Shown here piece by piece: positions 9,247-18,067 of a stretch of 64,000 nucleotides of DNA. Source of the stretch: Actinoplanes lobatus (GTDB lineage Bacteria > Actinomycetota > Actinomycetes > Mycobacteriales > Micromonosporaceae). The notes under the pieces are model-generated. The model did no database searches and had not been told where the DNA came from. It saw only the letters and a program-made list of their open reading frames with translations. A program made the translations under genes and the position numbers. Location: positions 501,001-565,000 of the forward strand of contig NZ_JACHNC010000001.1 in NCBI RefSeq assembly GCF_014205215.1. Direction: 5' to 3'. Position 1 is the first letter of the stretch. Every line of letters begins with the position of its first letter.

Positions 9247-10329
9247 ATGGGACTGTCACTGCGGCTGGTTCCGCCGCCGATCCGACTCAACGACCTTCCC
9301 GCCCCTCGCTGGGACCACGTGTTCCGGCTCTCCGACGACACCGGGCTGCTCGAACACGCCCGCAACGCGATCGCCCGGCGCGAGCACGGGTACTGCGTGG
9401 ACGACGTGTCGCGGGGCCTGCTCGTCGCGTCCCGCGAACCCCGGCCCGGACCGGATCTGGTCCGGCTGGCCGAGCGCTATCTGGCGTTCCTCACCCACGC
9501 GCAGGGCGCCGACGGGGCGTTCCGTAACCGGCTGAGCTACGACCGCCGCTGGCTGGACGAGCCGAGCCTCGGCGACTGGTGGGGCCGGGCCATGTGGGGG
9601 CTGGGCACGGCCGCGGCCCGCGGCCCGTCCGCGTGGATCCGCCGGGAGGCGGCCAACGCCTTCCGGCAGGGCGTGGCCTGCCGGGCGGTGTGGCCGCGGG
9701 CGATGACGTTCGCCGGGCTGGGCGCCGCCGAGGTGCTCCGCGCCGATCCGCACGACCGTGCGGCCGCCGACCTGCTCGGCGACGCGGCCACCGCGATCGG
9801 GACACCCGGCCCGGATCCGGAATGGATCTGGCCGGAACAGGAGCTCACCTATGCGAATCCGGCGCTGCCCGAGGTGGTCATCGCGGCCGGGGATCTCCTC
9901 GGCGACGAGGGCCTGCTCACCGACGGGCTGCGGATGCTGACGTGGCTGTGCCGGATGCAGGAGAACGACGGGCACCTGTCCACCGTCCCGGTCGGTGGCT
10001 GGCGGCCGGGCGTGCCGCGCCACCGGTACGACCAGCAGCCGATCGAGGCCGCGGCCACGGCCGACGCCTGCGCCACGGCGGCCGCGGTGACCGGCGACGA
10101 CGGCTGGGACGCGCCGCTCTTCCAGGCGATCGCCTGGTTCTTCGGCGACAACGACACCGGAACGGTGATGTCCGATAACGAGACTGGCGGATGTTATGAC
10201 GGGTTGAAGGCCAATGGTCCTAATGTGAACCAAGGAGCCGAATCCACCCTCGCGCTCGTCTCGACGTTGCAGCATGCCCGCACGCTGGCGAGCCGGAGCG
10301 CGACCAGACCGTCAGGCGGCCTAGCGTGA
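9247..10329 (+). CDS. (alpha/alpha)6-type glycosidase-like protein of the GT4-GH130 module
   Basis: A 360-residue, probably cytoplasmic protein rich in Trp and Ala helices, typical of an (alpha/alpha)6 toroid. Landmarks are EHGYCVDDVSRGLL near residue 40, AAATADACATAAAVTGDD and the C-terminal GGCYDGLKANGPNVNQGAES, where acidic and aromatic residues could bind sugar. It sits between a GT4 and a GH130. I recall related proteins beside GH130 and GT4 genes in other bacteria, often with unhelpful names. No catalytic pair can be assigned from sequence. Its GTGA junction with the next gene shows tight coupling. Confidence 0.6.
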   Translation: MGLSLRLVPPPIRLNDLPAPRWDHVFRLSDDTGLLEHARNAIARREHGYCVDDVSRGLLVASREPRPGPDLVRLAERYLAFLTHAQGADGAFRNRLSYDRRWLDEPSLGDWWGRAMWGLGTAAARGPSAWIRREAANAFRQGVACRAVWPRAMTFAGLGAAEVLRADPHDRAAADLLGDAATAIGTPGPDPEWIWPEQELTYANPALPEVVIAAGDLLGDEGLLTDGLRMLTWLCRMQENDGHLSTVPVGGWRPGVPRHRYDQQPIEAAATADACATAAAVTGDDGWDAPLFQAIAWFFGDNDTGTVMSDNETGGCYDGLKANGPNVNQGAESTLALVSTLQHARTLASRSATRPSGGLA

Positions 10330-11813
10330 CAGCAACGGTGAACACCATCGACATCACCCGTCACAACATCACCATGACGCCGGACGACCGGCGCGTCGTG
10401 ATCAAGCTCTTCGTCCCGGGCGAGGACGCGCAAGTCGCGCACAACCGCGCGTCCAGCCTCATCGAGCGCATCCTGCGACTCGACGAGACGGACATCAACA
10501 CCCAGCTGGACGACGTGCTGGCCCAGTTCTCCGGACGGCACCACGACATCCTCGGCGTCTTCCAGCACCACTACGAGGTGGTGCAGCACCGGGTGCCGTC
10601 ACACATCGAGCTGTCGCCGGCCGCACGCACCCTGATCGGCGCGTACTTCAGCCACGAGTTCTCGGTGGAGGCCGCAGCGCTCTGCAACCCGTCGATGGTG
10701 CCGCATCCCGACCAGGGCGACCTGGAACCCGGGGAGATGCGGGCCGCGCTCAGCCTGCGCCAGATCGGCGAGGGGCACATCTCGTCGATCGGCTTCTGCA
10801 GCGTGGTGCTCGGGCCCGGCGCGGCCATCCGGATGGAGGACCGTGACGGCCCGCTGATGATCGGCAACAGGGTCGGCGCCAAGCACATGAGGCACCAGCT
10901 GGTCGCGGCGCTCGGCGACGAGGACATGGACAACGAGGCCTCGGCGTACGTGCTCAACGCTCTGCCCGAACGCTACGACGACACGGTGTTCGAGGAGATC
11001 ATCGGTCACCTGCCGACCGAGCTGCTGGCCCGGCCGACCACCCCGATGAGCCTCGAGCTCATCCGCCGGATCGTCGGCGACGACTATGCGGTGACGTTTC
11101 CGGCCACCATCCCGCTGCACCAGCGGGTGCTCTGGCCGGCCACGCCGAGCGAGAGCAAGGGCATGGAGGACGCCCGGTTCGTGCAGGTGGTCGACCCGGA
11201 CGGGCGGCCCGCCTACCAGGCGACCTACACCGCGTACGACGGGTTCAACATCTCCGGGCGGGTCATCTACTCGAAGGACCTGCGGCACTTCGAGGTGACC
11301 ACCCTCCAGGGCCCGGCCGCCCGCAACAAGGGCATGGCACTGTTCCCCCGCTACGTCGGGGGAAGGAAGCTGGCGCTCTGCCGCTCCGACGGCGAGACCC
11401 TGGGCCTCACCGTCCGCGACGAACAGCACCGCTGGCAGCCGGCCGGCCCGCTGCTCGTGCCACACCGCGGCTGGGAACTCATCCAGGTCGGCAACTGCGG
11501 GTCACCGATCGAGACCGACGCCGGCTGGCTGGTGCTCACCCACGGTGTCGGCCCGATGCGGCGGTACGGCATCGGCGCCATGCTGCTCGACCTGGACAAT
11601 CCCGAACGGGTCATCGCCGACCTGCCGCAGGGGCTGATCGACCCGGACGAGGTCGAACGCGAGGGGTACGTGCCGAACGTGCTCTACTCCTGCGGAGGGC
11701 TCATCCACGATGATCGGTTCTGGCTGCCGTACGCCTCCAGTGACGTACGGATCGGCTTCGCCAGCATGCCGCTGGACGACCTGCTGCGCCGCATGCAGCC
11801 GGTCGCGGGTTAG
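10326..11813 (+). CDS. GH130 family beta-mannoside phosphorylase/hydrolase
   Basis: A 495-residue GH130-type protein with a long N-terminal helical region followed by a five-bladed propeller. It carries the family motif ESKGMEDARFV, the blade sequence YQATYTAYDG and the C-terminal VLYSCGGLIHDDRFWLPY. Family members cleave beta-1,2- or beta-1,4-mannosides, most by phosphorolysis. The GTG start overlaps the preceding TGA. With the upstream GT4 genes it may make and recycle an intracellular mannoside. Linkage and whether it uses phosphate are not readable here. Confidence 0.82.
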   Translation: MTATVNTIDITRHNITMTPDDRRVVIKLFVPGEDAQVAHNRASSLIERILRLDETDINTQLDDVLAQFSGRHHDILGVFQHHYEVVQHRVPSHIELSPAARTLIGAYFSHEFSVEAAALCNPSMVPHPDQGDLEPGEMRAALSLRQIGEGHISSIGFCSVVLGPGAAIRMEDRDGPLMIGNRVGAKHMRHQLVAALGDEDMDNEASAYVLNALPERYDDTVFEEIIGHLPTELLARPTTPMSLELIRRIVGDDYAVTFPATIPLHQRVLWPATPSESKGMEDARFVQVVDPDGRPAYQATYTAYDGFNISGRVIYSKDLRHFEVTTLQGPAARNKGMALFPRYVGGRKLALCRSDGETLGLTVRDEQHRWQPAGPLLVPHRGWELIQVGNCGSPIETDAGWLVLTHGVGPMRRYGIGAMLLDLDNPERVIADLPQGLIDPDEVEREGYVPNVLYSCGGLIHDDRFWLPYASSDVRIGFASMPLDDLLRRMQPVAG

Positions 11814-11840
11814 CGGCCCGGGACCGTCCCCGGTCGGGGA

Positions 11841-12692
11841 TCAGCGGCCGGGGACCGTCCCCGTCACCACCCAGATGGTGAGGACGGCCAGGAAGGTCCC
11901 GCTCGCGCCGGCCGCCTCCACGCAGGCCAGCCACTCGTCGCGCAGGCCCGGCGGGGTGGCCCAGACCTCGACGGGCACCTCCGGGTTGACCATCGGGAGC
12001 ACCACGGCAGCAGATTCGGGAGTGGCGAAGAAGCAGGTGACGGGGGTCGCGGTCAGCCGGGTCAGGCCGGCCGCGACCAACCGGCGCCGCAGCGTACGCC
12101 CCATGTCGTGCTGTTTCGGGGTGAAGTGCCCGCGGACGTGCGCCATCACCACTTCGCCCAGACCGGCCGGCATACCGTCGAAGGCGAGCGAACCCCAGTC
12201 GGTGTCGACGAGACAGATCCGGCCGCCGGGGCGCGTCACCCGGGCCAGCTCGGCGATCGCCCGGTCGGCGTCGTCCACGTGCTGGAGGACCCGCTCGCAC
12301 CAGACCCCGTCGACGCAGTCGTCCGGCAGGTCCAGGGCGCAGACGTCACCGGTCAGGTACCGCACGTTGCTGCCGTCGTGACGGTCGATCGCGGTCGCCG
12401 TCAACGACGCCGAATAGTCGAGAGCGAGCACCTCACCGGACCCGCCGACCATCCCGGCCAGCATCCGGGCCACGTCACCGGAGCCGGAACCCGCGTCGAG
12501 CAGCCGCTGCCCCGGCCGCGGGCCCAGCGAGTCGAACGCGACGCGGCGCACCCGCTGGATCTCCGGATGGCGGCCCATGGCGGTGAGCGCGTCGAGCACG
12601 ATTTCCGACATCTGTGCCGATAAGGCATCGATGTCGGAAAAGGGCGTCCGGTCCTTCTGCGCGGGTTCCATCCCGCAATTGTTCATCTCCAC
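11841..12692 (-). CDS. Class I SAM-dependent methyltransferase
   Basis: A 283-residue methyltransferase with motif I LLDAGSGSGDVARML, an acidic residue ending the second strand (EVLALDYS), and VCALDLPDDCVDGVWCERVL with RPGGRICLVDTDW downstream. The layout resembles UbiE/COQ5-like and small-molecule methyltransferases. Possible starts are GTG 12692, ATG 12686 or ATG 12671, none with a clear SD. It converges on the GH130 gene with 27 bp between stops; that gap and the gene's end share a duplicated GGGACCGTCCCCG motif that may act as a hairpin. The substrate is unknown. Confidence 0.82.
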   Translation of the reverse strand: MEMNNCGMEPAQKDRTPFSDIDALSAQMSEIVLDALTAMGRHPEIQRVRRVAFDSLGPRPGQRLLDAGSGSGDVARMLAGMVGGSGEVLALDYSASLTATAIDRHDGSNVRYLTGDVCALDLPDDCVDGVWCERVLQHVDDADRAIAELARVTRPGGRICLVDTDWGSLAFDGMPAGLGEVVMAHVRGHFTPKQHDMGRTLRRRLVAAGLTRLTATPVTCFFATPESAAVVLPMVNPEVPVEVWATPPGLRDEWLACVEAAGASGTFLAVLTIWVVTGTVPGR

Positions 12693-12891
12693 GCCACCAT
12701 ACGGGGTTCCTCGTCATCCATCCGACAGGCGCGGCACCTGCCCTTTCGCTAGATCGACCGGCGAGTGTGCGGCATCCGCACACGTCCGGCCGGAGGAATC
12801 AGTCCATACAGAGGGTGATGTTCCATGCGTCACACGTGACTAGTGGAATCAAAGGCAACAGGCCGGCAACCGATGTGTAAAACTTCCGGAC

Positions 12892-13917
12892 ATGATCGAA
12901 CGGGTGAAGTTCGGGCTGGTCGGCTACGGCACCGGCGGCCGGGTGTTCCACGCGCCGCTGATCGCGTCGGCGCAGAACATCGATTTCGTCGGCGTGGTCA
13001 CCACGTCCGAGGAGCGCCGGGCCCAGATCGCGGAAGAGCTGCCGGGCGTCAAGGCGTACGACTCGATCGCTGCCCTGGCCGCCGACGGAGTCCAGGCGGT
13101 GGCCATCTCCACACCCGCCGCCACCCACGCCGCGCTGGCGCACGAGGCCATCGCGGCCGGTCTCGCGGTGGTCGTCGACAAGCCGTTCGCCCTCGACCCC
13201 GAAACCGCGCGCAAGCTCGTCACCACCGCCGAAGAAGCGGGCGTCCCGCTCACCGTCTACCAGAACCGGCGGTGGGACTCCGACCTGCTCACCATCCGCA
13301 AGCTGATGGAGAACGGTTCCCTCGGCACCGTCCGCCGCTTCGAGTCGCGGATGGAACGCTGGGCGCCCGACCGCCTGCCCAAGGACGCCGGCGGCGGCAC
13401 CCTCCTCGACTTCGGCTCACACCTCGTCGACCAGGCGCTGCAACTGCACGGCCCGGCCACCCGCGTCTACGCCGAGGTACACGGCCCCGACGGCGGCCTC
13501 GACGACGACTTCTTCCTGGCCCTGCACCACGAGAACGGCGTCGAATCGCACCTGTGGGGCAGCTGGCGGCAGGCCGGCCCCGGCCCGCGCTTCCGGGTCA
13601 GCGGCACCGCCGGCACCTACATCTCGGCCCTCCTCGACTGTCAGGAGGACATGCTGAAGGCCGGCAAGAGCCCCGCCAAACTCGGCGACCGCTGGGGCGT
13701 CGAACCCGAACACCGCTGGGGCCACCTCTTCCGCGGCGCCACCGGCGCCCCGGTCGAGAGCTGCCGCGGCCGCTGGGACCGGTTCTACCCGGCCGTCGCC
13801 TCGGCGGTCCTCGGCGAGGGCCCGCTCCCCGTCGACCCGTGGGACTCGGTCCGCGCCATGGAAATCCTCGACGCGGCCCGCACCAGCGCCACGCAGGGCG
13901 TCGCGGTCACCCTCTAA
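12892..13917 (+). CDS. Gfo/Idh/MocA family oxidoreductase
   Basis: A 341-residue NAD(P)-dependent sugar or inositol dehydrogenase-like protein. The Rossmann motif GLVGYGTGGRVFHAPL is at residues 8-23, and the family EKP motif appears as VVVDKPFALD. The C-terminal alpha/beta domain includes GGGTLLDFGSHLVDQAL, where Asp/His of the DxxxH motif are expected to act. Members oxidise or reduce hydroxyls on sugars, polyols and their phosphates. A GTCAC/GTGAC inverted repeat lies upstream at 12829-12840. It is monocistronic and followed by a repeat island. Confidence 0.85.
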   Translation: MIERVKFGLVGYGTGGRVFHAPLIASAQNIDFVGVVTTSEERRAQIAEELPGVKAYDSIAALAADGVQAVAISTPAATHAALAHEAIAAGLAVVVDKPFALDPETARKLVTTAEEAGVPLTVYQNRRWDSDLLTIRKLMENGSLGTVRRFESRMERWAPDRLPKDAGGGTLLDFGSHLVDQALQLHGPATRVYAEVHGPDGGLDDDFFLALHHENGVESHLWGSWRQAGPGPRFRVSGTAGTYISALLDCQEDMLKAGKSPAKLGDRWGVEPEHRWGHLFRGATGAPVESCRGRWDRFYPAVASAVLGEGPLPVDPWDSVRAMEILDAARTSATQGVAVTL

Positions 13918-13984
13918 CCCGTCCCAGCCCGGACGGCCCCACCCGTCCCAGCACGGCCAGCGGCAACCCATCCCCCCGCCGCCC

Positions 13985-14132
13985 GGCGGCCTGCCGCCGG
14001 CCTGCCACTGCCGCCGCCCTGCCACTGCCGCCGCCCTGCCACTGCCGGCGGCCTGCCACTGCCCGCGGCCTGCCACTGCCCGCGGCCTGCCACTGCCGGC
14101 GGCCTGCCGCTGGCCTGCCACTGCCACTGCCA
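13985..14132. repeat. Degenerate 18-bp tandem array (left side of repeat island 1)
   Basis: About eight imperfect copies of an 18-bp unit close to GGCCTGCCACTGCCNGCG, ending one base before the first arm of the inverted-repeat element at 14134. Open reading frames run through it on both strands only because the DNA is extremely G+C rich. I see no SD, start or protein-like composition, so I treat it as non-coding. Confidence 0.75.
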
Positions 14133-14133
14133 C

Positions 14134-14299
14134 GCGATCTTGAACGATCCTCCACCCGCCGGGGTGGCCAATCGTCCAAGATCCCCCCAAGCGGCCCCCT
14201 CAACCACCCACGCACACAACCTCGCGCGCACACCCACCAAGCTCGACCCGATCTTGGACGATTTGCCACCGGAGGCGGTGGGCAATCGTCCAAAATCGC
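14134..14299. repeat. Inverted-repeat element 1: two GATCTTG palindromes in a 166-bp unit
   Basis: Two hairpin-forming palindromes lie at 14136-14183 and 14250-14297. Each has the form GATCTTGRACGAT, CCACC, loop, GGTGG, ATCGTCCAARATC. The outer ends read GCGATCTTG on the left and CCAAAATCGC on the right, so the whole unit also has terminal inverted repeats. The same family recurs at 31850-32171. No coding capacity. It resembles a REP/MITE-type non-autonomous element; no transposase is in the window. Confidence 0.75.
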
Positions 14300-14380
14300 G
14301 TGGGGAGCGCGGGCCGTGGGGAGCGCAACACTCGGGGTGCCCCTACCTGCGCCGGGTCGACGGGAAGCGCGATGCAGCGG

Positions 14381-14640
14381 ACGCGCGAGCCAACGGACGC
14401 GCGAGCCAACGCACGCGCGAGCCAACGCACGCGCAAGCCAACGCACGCGCAAGCCAACGCACGCGCAAGCCAACGCACGCGCAAGCCAACGCACGCGCAA
14501 GCCAACGCACGCGCAAGCCAACGCACGCGCAAGCCAACGCACGCGCAAGCCAACGCACGCGCAAGCCAACGCACGCGCCAACGAGAGCGCGAGGCAGCGG
14601 ACGCGCGAGGCAACGAGAGCGCGAGGCAGCGGGCACGCAG
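14381..14640. repeat. 16-bp tandem array (right side of repeat island 1)
   Basis: Twelve 16-bp units run from 14381 to 14572. The consensus is ACGCGCAAGCCAACGC; the last nine are identical and the first three differ by one or two bases. Degenerate ACGAGAGCGCGAGGC-type copies continue to about 14640. The period is not a multiple of three, so it would shift frame through any protein. The near-identity of units implies recent slippage or expansion. Confidence 0.9.
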
Positions 14641-14669
14641 TGGTCGGCGGTTCTTGAGGTGGGTATTCG

Positions 14670-15953
14670 TCAGAGAACCCGCGGGTGGACGCCAGGGCCG
14701 ACCACGCGGGCGGTGGCCAGCGAGTCCGGGAGGTCGGCGAGGTCCAGGCCGCCCGGGATCCAGGAGATCGTCGAACTGTCGGTCTCGGTCATCGCGGTGA
14801 GGACGCCGTCCGGGGTCAGGCCCGCCGACAGCAGCAACCGGATCTCACGGATGTTGACTCCCGGTGGGAGCGGGCCGTTACCCAGGTCGGTGCCGTAGCG
14901 GACGCTTCCGCCGTACTCCAGGAAGCGCCGGAGGTTGTCGACGGCGATCCCGGATGCCGGGTCCGGGTCGCCCCAGCCGTGGATGTCCAGCGTGCTGATC
15001 CAGGTCATCCGCTGCGCGCAGGCACGTAGCAGCTCGTCGTCGATCCGCTCGGTCCAGGGTGTGTGCGCCAGCATGTCGGCACCGGCCGTGTGGGCGGCGG
15101 CCACCGTACCGGCGCCCTCCGCGTGCATCACCACCGGCAGTCCGGCGGCCCGCGCTGAGGTGACCAGCGCGGCCAGTGTGGCCGGGGCCGGCATCGGTCC
15201 GCCGGCGTGCGCGGTGACCTTGATCAGGCTCGCGCCGGCGGACCACGCCGCGGACACCGCCGTGTCGGCGTCGGCCTCCGAGCAGATCTCTCGCCAGCTG
15301 CCCGCCGGCGCCCACGGCCGATCGCTCGGGTAGCCGCCGGGAGCGGTCAGGAACGGTCCGGCATAGCGGATCCGTGGCAGGCCGGCGTCCGGTTTCCGGG
15401 ACCGCCCGGCGAGAGCGGCGACCTTCTCGGGAACACCGCCCAGATCCCACACCTCGGCGATCCCACCGGCCCGGACCGTGCCCAGGTCGACCAGCGCCGA
15501 GTGCACATGCGCATCCACCAGCCCTGGCAGCAGCGTGCCGGGGAAGCGCCGTGTGCCGTCGCCGTCCGGCGCGAGCTCAGCGGGCACCGGCCGCACCCGT
15601 CCATCGGGCGCTACCCGCAGGGCCACCCCGGAACGCAGCCGCCCACCCCACCAGACGGTCTCCGCCACCAGCCACTCCGGAGCCGACGACGCGGCGGGAG
15701 CCCACGGCCCGGCGGGAGCCGACGGGACGACAGTCGGCGGGATCTCGGTCTCCTCGGCGACGGTTACCGATGGTCGAGGGCCGCTGCTGCGACGCAGCGC
15801 TGACAAACCGCAACCGCCCGCCGAACCGGAGCAGGCCGCCTCAGTCGGGGCCTTCTCACATACGCTCTCCGGCGACGCCGACCCGGCCGCCGGCGCTGGG
15901 GAATCGGCCGCCGGCGACGTCGAGTCGGTCAGCGGCGGGGTGGGGTCGGTCAC
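14670..15953 (-). CDS. Amidohydrolase of the kynurenine operon (candidate N-formylkynurenine hydrolase)
   Basis: A 427-residue metal-dependent amidohydrolase, imidazolonepropionase-like. The GTG at 15953 is chosen because it overlaps the kynU stop as GTGA and has GGAAG 8 bp upstream. A low-complexity, Cys-containing stretch of about 80 residues precedes the TIM barrel. The metal and catalytic set is complete: HVH in GLVDAHVHS, Lys in SLIKVTAHAGG, His in VVMHAEG and MLAHTPW, and Asp in YGTDLGNG. It is the third gene of a coupled kynA-kynU operon that lacks a recognisable kynB. I infer that it may hydrolyse N-formylkynurenine; a different amide is possible. Confidence 0.8.
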   Translation of the reverse strand: MTDPTPPLTDSTSPAADSPAPAAGSASPESVCEKAPTEAACSGSAGGCGLSALRRSSGPRPSVTVAEETEIPPTVVPSAPAGPWAPAASSAPEWLVAETVWWGGRLRSGVALRVAPDGRVRPVPAELAPDGDGTRRFPGTLLPGLVDAHVHSALVDLGTVRAGGIAEVWDLGGVPEKVAALAGRSRKPDAGLPRIRYAGPFLTAPGGYPSDRPWAPAGSWREICSEADADTAVSAAWSAGASLIKVTAHAGGPMPAPATLAALVTSARAAGLPVVMHAEGAGTVAAAHTAGADMLAHTPWTERIDDELLRACAQRMTWISTLDIHGWGDPDPASGIAVDNLRRFLEYGGSVRYGTDLGNGPLPPGVNIREIRLLLSAGLTPDGVLTAMTETDSSTISWIPGGLDLADLPDSLATARVVGPGVHPRVL

Positions 15954-17194
15954 CGGGGGTTCTTCCGGAGCAGGTCGCGCAGTACGGCGAGGCCCTGGTG
16001 AACCTCGGTGAAGCTGGTGCTCAACGGCGCCGGGCCGATGCGCAGGCCGTCCGGGCGGCGGTAGTCGGGGATCACCCCGCCGGCCCACAGCGGCTCCAGG
16101 AGCTCGCGGAAACCGTCCCGCCGCAGCGTCACGTGGCCGCCGCGCCGGTCGGGGTCGCGTGGGCTCGTCACGGTGACGCCGTGCGGGGCCAGCCACTCGT
16201 CGGCGAGTTCCAGGACGAAGTCGGTGAGCAGCAGCGACTTGGCCCGGACGGCGTCGATCCCGGCGGCCGCGAGCATGTCCAGGTTGGCGTGCAGCGGCAC
16301 CATGGCGAGGATCGGCGGGGTGCCGCTGAGCAGCGCCCGGATCCCGGCGGCCGCCTCGTAGCCGGGGCCCATCTCGAATGACGCCCGGTGCCCCATCCAG
16401 CCCTGGATCGGCTGCCGCAGCTCACCCTGCAAATCCTGCCGCAGGTAGGCGAACGCCGGCGCTCCCGGGCCGCCGTTGAGGTACTTGTAGGTGCATCCGA
16501 CCGCCAGGTCGACGCCCCACGCGTCGAGTTCGATCGGCACCGAGCCGGCGGAATGGCACAGGTCCCACATGGCGAGCGCCCCGGCCTCGTGCGCGATCCG
16601 GTTGATCTCGGCCACGTCGGCGAGCCAGCCCGACCGGTACGCCACGTGGCTGAACAGCACCAGAGCGGTGTCCGCGTCCACCGCGCCGGCGACCTGTGCC
16701 GGGTCGATGCCGGTGGCCGGGTCGGTCTCGATCCAGACGAGTTCCAGGTCGCGTTCGGCGGCGATGCCCTCCAGTACGTACCGATCGGTGGGGAAGTTGT
16801 CGGTGTCCAGCACCACCTTGCGGCGGCCCGGCCGGGCGTCCACCGCGGCCCGGGCCAGCTTGTAGATCAGGACCGTGGTGGAGTCGGCGATCACCACCTG
16901 GCCGGGGCCGGCGCCGAGGGCGACCGTGCCGAGCCGGTCGCCGAGGGTGAGCGGCCACTCCAGCCAGCCTTCGTCCCAGCCGCGGATGAGCCGCCCGCCC
17001 CACTGCTCGCGGATGAACTCGTCGACGAGCCGGGCGGTCGCCTCCAACGGCCGGCCCAGCGAGTTGCCGTCGAGGTACGAGAGCAGCTCGGCCGGCGGCG
17101 GGGTGATGAACTGCTCCCGGAACGACGCGAGGGGGTCGGCCGCGTCCAGTTCGGCGGCACGGGCGAGCAGGTCATCGGTCGGGGAGGAGGTCAA
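15950..17194 (-). CDS. kynU: Kynureninase
   Basis: A 414-residue PLP enzyme that splits kynurenine to anthranilate and alanine. The TTG at 17194 is chosen because it overlaps the kynA stop (TTGA) and has GGAG 7 bp upstream. The first residues, LTSSPTDDLLARAAELDAAD, align with the family N-terminus. The PLP lysine lies in VGCTYKYLNGGPG, a strong kynureninase signature, and SYLDGNSLGRP is also typical. It is translationally coupled to kynA before it and the amidohydrolase after it. Confidence 0.93.
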   Translation of the reverse strand: MTSSPTDDLLARAAELDAADPLASFREQFITPPPAELLSYLDGNSLGRPLEATARLVDEFIREQWGGRLIRGWDEGWLEWPLTLGDRLGTVALGAGPGQVVIADSTTVLIYKLARAAVDARPGRRKVVLDTDNFPTDRYVLEGIAAERDLELVWIETDPATGIDPAQVAGAVDADTALVLFSHVAYRSGWLADVAEINRIAHEAGALAMWDLCHSAGSVPIELDAWGVDLAVGCTYKYLNGGPGAPAFAYLRQDLQGELRQPIQGWMGHRASFEMGPGYEAAAGIRALLSGTPPILAMVPLHANLDMLAAAGIDAVRAKSLLLTDFVLELADEWLAPHGVTVTSPRDPDRRGGHVTLRRDGFRELLEPLWAGGVIPDYRRPDGLRIGPAPLSTSFTEVHQGLAVLRDLLRKNPR

Positions 17195-18042
17195 CGGGGC
17201 ACTCCGATTTCGGTGCGGACGGCATAGAGCTCGGGGAAGAATGTCAGATCGAGAGCGGCCTTCAGAAAGCCGACCCCGCTGGATCCCCCGGTGCCCCGTT
17301 TGAAGCCGATCGTCCGCTCCACGGTCTTCAGGTGCCGGAACCGCCACAACTGGAAGTTCTCCTCCAGGTCGACGAATTCCTCGCAGGCCTCGTAGACGTC
17401 CCAGTTGTGTTCGGCGTTCTCGTAGATCTGCTGGAACACGGGCACCAGGTCGGGCTGGTACTCGTACGCCTCGGTGACGTCCCGCTCCAGGATCCCGACC
17501 GGTACGCCGTGCCCGCGCCGGGCCAGGAAGTGCAGGAACTCGTCGTAGACGCTCGGGCCGGCCAGCGCGTCCTCCAGCAGGGCACGCGCCTCGGGCTGGT
17601 CGTCGAAGATCGACAGCATGTGCCGGTTCTTGTTGCCGAGCAGGAACTCGATCGCCCGGTACTGATAGCTCTGGAACCCGGACGACGTGCCGAGGAAGCT
17701 GCGGAACTGCGCATACTCCGTCGGGGTCAGGGTGGCCAGCACCGACCACTGCTCGGTGAGGGTGCGCTGGATGTGCTTGACCCGGGCGAGCCCCTTGAGC
17801 GCGGGACGCAGCTCGTCCTTGGCCAGATACACCTGGACCGCCCGCAGCTCATGGATGATCAGTTTCAGCCACAGCTCGGATGTCTGGTGCTGAACGATGA
17901 AGAGCAGCTCGTCATGGTGCTCGGGCACGCTCACCGGGTGCTGCCCGCCCAGGATCTCCGCGAGGTGAAGGTACTCACCATACGAGAGATTGACCTTGAA
18001 ATCCCTGACGATGCCGTTCTCGAGCGGCCGCTGTGCCGACAT
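17191..18042 (-). CDS. kynA: Tryptophan 2,3-dioxygenase
   Basis: A 283-residue haem dioxygenase that opens the indole ring of L-tryptophan to give N-formylkynurenine. Typical sequences include YGEYLHLAEIL, DELLFIVQHQTSELWLKL and GFQSYQYRAIEFLLGNKN. The axial haem histidine is in LWRFRHLKTVERTIG. ATG 18042 has GGAGG 7 bp upstream and is preferred over the adjacent GTG at 18045. It is first gene of the kynA-kynU-amidohydrolase operon, which should route tryptophan to anthranilate. A YchJ-like gene ends 26 bp upstream on the same strand. Confidence 0.95.
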   Translation of the reverse strand: MSAQRPLENGIVRDFKVNLSYGEYLHLAEILGGQHPVSVPEHHDELLFIVQHQTSELWLKLIIHELRAVQVYLAKDELRPALKGLARVKHIQRTLTEQWSVLATLTPTEYAQFRSFLGTSSGFQSYQYRAIEFLLGNKNRHMLSIFDDQPEARALLEDALAGPSVYDEFLHFLARRGHGVPVGILERDVTEAYEYQPDLVPVFQQIYENAEHNWDVYEACEEFVDLEENFQLWRFRHLKTVERTIGFKRGTGGSSGVGFLKAALDLTFFPELYAVRTEIGVPR

Positions 18043-18067
18043 CACTCCACCTCCGGTCCCAAGGAGA

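Noticed and set aside
12843..14657. 604-codon plus-strand open frame across the oxidoreductase gene and repeat island
   Set aside because: It runs out of frame with the clear Gfo/Idh/MocA gene and continues through tandem repeats; composition is Arg/Pro-rich as in GC shadow frames.
14670..16196. 508-residue version of the amidohydrolase
   Set aside because: The extra N-terminal part overlaps kynU in another frame; GTG 15953 with GTGA coupling is better.
15950..17749. 599-residue version of kynureninase with a 185-residue N-terminal extension
   Set aside because: The extension overlaps kynA in another frame; TTG 17194 with GGAG and a TTGA overlap gives the family's normal length.
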